From: an uncultured Muribaculaceae bacterium | GTDB taxonomy: Bacteria; Bacteroidota; Bacteroidia; Bacteroidales; Muribaculaceae | Direction: 5' to 3' | DNA: 64,000 nucleotides | Assembly (NCBI GenBank): GCA_910579035.1 | Contig: CAJTSR010000002.1 | Location: forward strand, 1 to 64,000 | In this document: piece by piece, positions 59,411 to 64,000 of the stretch | Numbering within the stretch: position 1 is the stretch's first letter | How the letters are laid out: each line of letters starts with the position of its first letter | Program-made: the position numbers and the translations under genes | The notes under the pieces: generated by a model | Seen by the model: only the letters and a program-made list of their open reading frames with translations | The model's database searches: none | Told to the model about the DNA's origin: nothing

Positions 59411-61696
59411 ATGAAAAGCAAATCTTTAACTGCAGCAGCCCTGCTGTGTGCCCTGTCAGCCTCCGCTCAGGATGGCGACATAGTGGCCACCTCGGCGTAC
59501 CGCTGGCACGGCGACACCATCACCCAAGGGCCGTTCTTTGCCACAGCTCCCGGCGAATACGAAATAATATCCACCTATTCGGCAGAACCGGGCTTCGGCT
59601 TCCCCATAGAAAAACAATGGAAGCTAAAAAACGACATATCGGCCTATCCGCAGCTCAGCACGCCCAACACGCTGCATACCGCCATATATAATATGGGACT
59701 CGACGAAATGGTGAACGCCGTCGAACCCGACACCACTCTGCGCACCGGCAAGGAATGGGCAGGCGTATGGACTCGCGACGTAAGTTACTCCATACTCCTG
59801 TCGATGGCATACCTCCAGCCTGAAGCCTCGAAAATATCTCTGATGAAGAAAGTGAACCCCAACGGAGTGATAATCCAGGACACCGGGAGCGGAGGCGCGT
59901 GGCCCGTAAGCTCCGACCGCATGGTATGGGCGCTGGCAGCATACGAAATATACAAAGTGACCGGCGACCGCCAGTGGCTTGAGTACATATACCCGATAAT
60001 AACCAAATCAATAGCCGACGACGAGCTTACCGTGGCGTCGGAAAACGGACTTACAAAAGGCGAAACATCATTCATCGACTGGCGCGAACAGAGCCACCCG
60101 CGATGGATGCAGACTGCCGACATATACCGCTCGGAAACACTCTCGACATCGATAGTGCACACTCAGGCAGTCCGCATAGCCGCCGACATAGCCCGCCGGC
60201 TCGGCAAGAAAAAAGACGCGGAGCAATACAGCGCGCGTGCCGACAAAATGGCAAAGGGCATAAACACCCAGCTGTGGATGCCCGAAAAAGGCTACTATGC
60301 GATGTATAAGTACGGTCGCATAAACCCCATTGTCAATCCCCGCGCCGAAACACTCGGAGAATCGCTTGCCATATTATACGACATCGCAACTCCCGAACGC
60401 GCCGACAGCATAACACAGAACAACCCCACCACACCTTTCGGCACTGCCATATTTTATCCCCAGATTGCAGACATGCCGCCATACCACAACAACTCGCTAT
60501 GGCCTTGGGTGGGAGCTTACTGGGCTATGGCAAACGCCAAGGCGGCAAACGAGGAAGGAACCCTCGAGGCAATCGGCGCCGTATTCCGACCGGCAGCACT
60601 GTTCGCCACCAACAAAGAGAACTTCGTGCTCGACAACGGCGACATCGCTACCGAGCTGAACTCGTCGAACATGCTGTGGTGCCTTGCCGGAAACCTCGCC
60701 ATAACCCACAAGATACTTTTCGGCATACATTTCGAGCCGGACGGACTCGCTTTCGCGCCATTCGTGCCGAAGAATCTGGCGGCAGAACGCAGCCTCACAG
60801 GTTTCAAATACCGCGACGCCGTGCTGAACATCACTGTAAAAGGATACGGCAGCAAAATCAAAACATTCACACTCAACGGCAAAGAGCACAAGCCGTATGT
60901 TCCGGCCGACATCAAGGGCGTCAACGACATAGTAATCACCATGGCTGACGATACCCCGGCGCCCAAGACCGTGAACCGCCGCCCCAACGCCAAAGCTCCC
61001 CTCACCCCGATAGCATGGCTCGAAAACAGCCCGGCTCTCGACGGCCCCGGCGTGCCGGCAAACAACCTGCTGCGCTGGAATCCCATAGAGTACATCGGAG
61101 GCTACATAGTGCTGCGCGACGGCAAGCCTGTGGCCCGCACCCGCCAGACGAGCTTCAACGCAACCGCCCCGGGCGAATATCAGGTGATAGGCGTGGCCGG
61201 CGACGGCACAGAATCGTTTGCCTCCGAACCCCGCTGCAACTATCCCGCCGTATCCGTCCAAATGCCCGGCGAAGTCGGCCAGATGAGCTCACCCGAAATA
61301 TCATACATGCCCGCGACCCCGGTAGAGGGATTCCACGGCGCCGGATTCAGAGAACTGGACCAAACCTCCGCCCCCGTTACAGTGGCATTCGACACTGCCG
61401 ACGGCGGCACATATGCCATCAGTCTGCGCTACGCCAACGGCAACGGCCCCGTCAACACCGAGAACAAATGCGCTATCCGCACCCTCTCTCTCGACAAAAA
61501 ACGCCTTGGCATAGTGGTTATGCCCCAACGCGGCACCGCCAACTGGAACGACTGGGGAGAATCCAACACCATAATCGCCGAAATAGCGCCCGGAAAGCAC
61601 ATCATAACCCTGGACTTCCGGCCTGAAAACACCAATATGAACATCGATACAAACCATGCGATTGTCGACGAAATAATTCTCCGAAAGGTTAAATAA
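59411..61696 (+). CDS. Secreted six-hairpin glycosidase with C-terminal CBM35-like domain
   Basis: A 761-residue exported enzyme. The signal peptide ends ALSASA-QDG. The central part is an (alpha/alpha)6 barrel: GVWTRDVSYSILLSMAY, SSDRMVWALAAYEIYKVTGD and PYHNNSLWPWVGAYWAMA are typical of GH15/63/78-like six-hairpin glycosidases, but the exact GH family is uncertain. A small beta-domain follows, then a carbohydrate-binding module resembling CBM35 (YAISLRYANGNGPVNTENK) in the last ~130 residues. A terminator follows. Substrate unknown. Confidence 0.85.
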   Translation: MKSKSLTAAALLCALSASAQDGDIVATSAYRWHGDTITQGPFFATAPGEYEIISTYSAEPGFGFPIEKQWKLKNDISAYPQLSTPNTLHTAIYNMGLDEMVNAVEPDTTLRTGKEWAGVWTRDVSYSILLSMAYLQPEASKISLMKKVNPNGVIIQDTGSGGAWPVSSDRMVWALAAYEIYKVTGDRQWLEYIYPIITKSIADDELTVASENGLTKGETSFIDWREQSHPRWMQTADIYRSETLSTSIVHTQAVRIAADIARRLGKKKDAEQYSARADKMAKGINTQLWMPEKGYYAMYKYGRINPIVNPRAETLGESLAILYDIATPERADSITQNNPTTPFGTAIFYPQIADMPPYHNNSLWPWVGAYWAMANAKAANEEGTLEAIGAVFRPAALFATNKENFVLDNGDIATELNSSNMLWCLAGNLAITHKILFGIHFEPDGLAFAPFVPKNLAAERSLTGFKYRDAVLNITVKGYGSKIKTFTLNGKEHKPYVPADIKGVNDIVITMADDTPAPKTVNRRPNAKAPLTPIAWLENSPALDGPGVPANNLLRWNPIEYIGGYIVLRDGKPVARTRQTSFNATAPGEYQVIGVAGDGTESFASEPRCNYPAVSVQMPGEVGQMSSPEISYMPATPVEGFHGAGFRELDQTSAPVTVAFDTADGGTYAISLRYANGNGPVNTENKCAIRTLSLDKKRLGIVVMPQRGTANWNDWGESNTIIAEIAPGKHIITLDFRPENTNMNIDTNHAIVDEIILRKVK

Positions 61697-61719
61697 TTCG
61701 GCGAAATTTCGCTATATTT

Positions 61720-61762
61720 GCAGGGCGCGGGCATAATAAATCTACCCGCGCCCTGCCTTTTT
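61720..61762 (+). terminator. Terminator after the glycosidase gene
   Basis: A 12-bp stem GCAGGGCGCGGG (61720-61731) with CCCGCGCCCTGC (61745-61756), then CTTTTT. A promoter-like TATATTTG (61713-61720) abuts the left arm, probably by chance. Confidence 0.85.
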
Positions 61763-61813
61763 ATTCAACCACAGGCACACCACGCGTGTTTTAACGATGT
61801 ACAACGTACCCAC

Positions 61814-62284
61814 ATGAAAGATACCGACATACAAATAAGCCTTGCCGCAGTAGGCGAACTCGAAGGAGGCACCGCCCTCAACCGTCGCGCCCTGCGCCGA
61901 CTCACCAAACAGCCTATCGTAGTAGATATGAGCGTCAAAGCCATTCCCGACCTGAAGAGGTCGCTGATCACACTGGTGGTTTCGTGCTCGTACCGCGCGG
62001 TGATAGGCTTTATCCGCGAGCGACTGATGGTATGCTCGGCCGTGGCTACATTCGAGGTCGCCGACCTCGCAGGCCACATCGAGCGGAGGGGCGATGAGGC
62101 TGTGGTAGGCGGAAGCCTGATGATGACCATGCTCGGAATCGCCGTGGGAGCGTTGCGCGGCATAGTGGCCGTACGCACCGCGGGCACTCCCCTGCACAAC
62201 AGGCCACTGCCAATAATCGACCTAAGCGCACTTATGTACAGGCTGCACTACGGTTCGTCGGCTCCGGCAGCCTTCCCGCTGTAG
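61814..62284 (+). CDS. Small protein, unknown function
   Basis: A 156-residue protein started at the ATG at 61814 (MKDTDIQISLAAV), because the frame from 61718 would read through the terminator. It has no signal peptide. It contains a conserved-looking basic segment (LNRRALRRLTKQP), a Val/Ser-rich strand and an Ala/Gly/Met-rich hydrophobic stretch (GGSLMMTMLGIAVGALRG) that could be membrane-associated. Family not recognised. It precedes dedA by 119 bp. Confidence 0.6.
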   Translation: MKDTDIQISLAAVGELEGGTALNRRALRRLTKQPIVVDMSVKAIPDLKRSLITLVVSCSYRAVIGFIRERLMVCSAVATFEVADLAGHIERRGDEAVVGGSLMMTMLGIAVGALRGIVAVRTAGTPLHNRPLPIIDLSALMYRLHYGSSAPAAFPL

Positions 62285-62367
62285 CCCGACGTCACAAACT
62301 TATTTTTTTTCGTTCCGCCTGAAAAATTTTGGACGGCTGCAAGCCCTGAGTTTGGCGTTTTTTTGAG

Positions 62368-62375
62368 TAATTTTG
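62368..62375 (+). promoter_or_regulatory. -7 box upstream of dedA
   Basis: TAATTTTG lies 28 bp before the ATG at 62404. The expected TTG at -33 is absent, so the promoter is only partly supported. Confidence 0.45.
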
Positions 62376-62403
62376 CAATTCTAATCTACATCTTGTTTTT
62401 GTA

Positions 62404-63090
62404 ATGATTGATTCTTTTATTCTGCTCTCCATTACCGACTACCTCAACGCGGCGTGGTTCTTCGACTGGTTCGTAAACAACGCCTCGTATCTTTTCGTGT
62501 TCGTCTTCATGGTGATTGAAAGCTCCTTCATTCCATTTCCGTCGGAAGTAGTGGTGCCTCCCGCCGCGTATCTGGCCATGCAAAAAGGAGATATGAACAT
62601 ATTTCTTGTCGTTCTTGCCGCAACCGCAGGCGCTCTCGTAGGGGCCTTGGTGAACTATGTGCTGTCGCTGCTAATAGGGCGCCCCATAGTGTATGCTTTC
62701 GCCAACTCGCGATTCGGACATGCCTGCCTTATCAATCAGGAAAAGGTAGAGAAAGCCGAAAAATACTTCGACAACCACGGCGCAGCCTCCACATTCTTCG
62801 GCCGCCTCATTCCGGCTGTGCGCCAGCTCATATCCATACCCGCAGGCATAGCCAAGATGAACATATGGGTGTTCATGCTGTTTACCTCTCTCGGCGCGTT
62901 GATATGGAACTGCATACTCGCCGGACTCGGCTGGTGGCTGTCGCGCCATGTGAGCCTCGACGAGTTATATGTGTCGGTCGAAAAATACAACAGCTACCTG
63001 ACACTCGGCGGAATCATAATACTCGTGTTATGCGTGCTGTACATACTTTATAACGCTTTCAAAAAGAATAACGCCACCAAAACGAAATGA
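62404..63090 (+). CDS. DedA family membrane protein
   Basis: A 228-residue DedA/SNARE-associated protein, a group of undecaprenyl-phosphate or phospholipid translocases. The re-entrant loop motifs are MVIESSFIPFPSEVVVPPA and FGRLIPAVRQLISIPAGIA (with the conserved Arg). About five hydrophobic segments. It overlaps rpe by ATGA. Confidence 0.93.
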   Translation: MIDSFILLSITDYLNAAWFFDWFVNNASYLFVFVFMVIESSFIPFPSEVVVPPAAYLAMQKGDMNIFLVVLAATAGALVGALVNYVLSLLIGRPIVYAFANSRFGHACLINQEKVEKAEKYFDNHGAASTFFGRLIPAVRQLISIPAGIAKMNIWVFMLFTSLGALIWNCILAGLGWWLSRHVSLDELYVSVEKYNSYLTLGGIIILVLCVLYILYNAFKKNNATKTK

Positions 63091-63731
63091 TAGTAGCCCC
63101 TTCCATACTTTCGGCTGACTTCGGCTGCCTCGGAGAATCAATCGCCATGCTCGAAAGCGGCGGTGCCGACTGGATTCACTGCGATGTCATGGACGGTGTG
63201 TTCGTGCCTAACATATCGTTCGGTTTCCCGGTGATATCTGCAGTGGGCAAGCTCACCCGGAAGCCTCTCGACGTGCATCTGATGATAGTGAATCCCGAAC
63301 AGTACGTAGGCAGAGTACGCGATTGTGGCGCCATGATGATGAACGTGCATTACGAAGCGTGCACGCATCTGCACCGTACCGTCCAGAGCATTCACGCCGC
63401 CGGTATGAAGGCCGGTGTGACACTCAACCCGGCAACCCCCGTGGCAATGCTTCAGGACATTATCGCAGACATCGACATGGTGCTGCTCATGAGCGTCAAC
63501 CCCGGGTTCGGCGGCCAGTCGTTCATACAGCACACAATCAAAAAAATAGAACAGACTCGCGCCCTGATAGCCGAAAGCGGCTCTAAAGCGCTGATTGAAG
63601 TTGACGGAGGCATCAACCGCTCCACAGGCGCACTCTGCGCGCAGGCCGGAGCCGACATTCTCGTTGCCGGAAACTCGATTTTCTCTTCGGCTGACCCGCA
63701 CGCCGAAATATCATTCCTTAAAAACCTATAA
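63087..63731 (+). CDS. rpe: Ribulose-phosphate 3-epimerase
   Basis: A 214-residue TIM barrel of the pentose phosphate pathway. APSILSADF, DWIHCDVMDGVFVPNISFG, LDVHLMI and LLMSVNPGFGGQSF are clear family motifs, and VDGGINRSTG closes the phosphate site. Coupled to dedA by ATGA. Confidence 0.97.
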   Translation: MIVAPSILSADFGCLGESIAMLESGGADWIHCDVMDGVFVPNISFGFPVISAVGKLTRKPLDVHLMIVNPEQYVGRVRDCGAMMMNVHYEACTHLHRTVQSIHAAGMKAGVTLNPATPVAMLQDIIADIDMVLLMSVNPGFGGQSFIQHTIKKIEQTRALIAESGSKALIEVDGGINRSTGALCAQAGADILVAGNSIFSSADPHAEISFLKNL

Positions 63732-63772
63732 GCAGCCATAGCTGCTCCTTTCTCTCTCCCTGCTGTAACACA

Positions 63773-64000
63773 ATGGCAAAACAACGCAATATCGACCCCT
63801 CTATCGACGATATAGGTATTAACGCAATACCGGGCTCCCGCCCCGTAGACAAGCCGAAGCCCAAACGCCCTGCAGCCGGAGTCGCGCAACGACGCGACGC
63901 CGATGCACCGCCCGTGCGCGAACAGGCGCATGAGCGCCGACGTCCGGCTCCGAAGCAACACCCACGCCGGGAACCATACAATTTCATATCCTTCGTGCGC
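63773..64000 (+). CDS. Partial gene with Arg/Pro-rich N-terminus, cut by window end
   Basis: An ATG at 63773 opens a frame that stays open for 76 codons to the window edge. The protein starts MAKQRNIDPSIDDIGINAIPG, then an Arg/Pro/Ala-rich, probably disordered stretch, then PYNFISFVR, which may begin a folded or membrane part. It lies 42 bp after rpe and probably belongs to the same operon. What is visible is too short to name the product. Confidence 0.6.
   Translation, partial: MAKQRNIDPSIDDIGINAIPGSRPVDKPKPKRPAAGVAQRRDADAPPVREQAHERRRPAPKQHPRREPYNFISFVR

Overview
The window reads as a chromosomal segment of a Bacteroidales bacterium, most likely Muribaculaceae-like. The evidence is moderately high GC, almost no Shine-Dalgarno signals, repeated use of the Bacteroidetes promoter (TTG, about 19-21 bp, TAnnTTTG), an 11-subunit-type nuo set with fused nuoCD and no nuoEFG, a short AtpC, a short CstA and many ATGA-type gene overlaps. 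The family-level assignment is inference; the order-level one is well supported. No tRNA, rRNA, CRISPR array, prophage or recognisable transposase was seen.

Layout. 1-2526: three copies of a ~95-112 bp repeat (two inverted, one direct) around three poorly characterised genes (DUF4261-like and two membrane proteins). 2534-4381: thioredoxin-fold lipoprotein. 4441-4524: heptanucleotide tandem array running into the 3' end of nrdG. 4503-7197 (-): nrdG and nrdD, anaerobic ribonucleotide reduction. 7441-13404 (-): ftsY-rimO-menF and two SGNH hydrolases. 13570-13877 (+): promoter, non-coding transcript, terminator, a candidate structured RNA. 13924-21508 (+): mltG, TPR/PD40 protein, floA, cstA, PHP phosphatase, U32 peptidase. 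21493-24670 (-): glnS and a TPR protein. 24810-29025 (-): two paralogous GT-C-like membrane proteins and a family-2 glycosyltransferase. 29339-30211 (+): lipoprotein with an internal duplication.

30338-47706 (+): the most striking part. A complete F1Fo ATP synthase set (atpDCBEFHAG) sits inside the complex I set, between nuoH and nuoI, giving nuoA-B-CD-H-atpD-C-B-E-F-H-A-G-nuoI-J-K-L-M-N. One good promoter with a two-hairpin leader lies at the front and one terminator at the back, with no terminator or good promoter visible at either nuo/atp seam. Proton-pumping complex I and the proton-consuming synthase would thus be made from one ~17 kb transcript.

47722-48222 (-): outer-membrane beta-barrel. 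48513-54650 (+): panC-panD-ffh-folD-CapA-like-trmN6-CPBP protease. 54645-57658 (-): thrC, a small unknown gene, an acyltransferase and a nitrilase, preceded by a duplicated promoter-bearing palindromic element. 58006-64000 (+): tilS (apparently leaderless), a secreted six-hairpin glycosidase, a small unknown gene, DedA, rpe, and a gene cut by the window edge.
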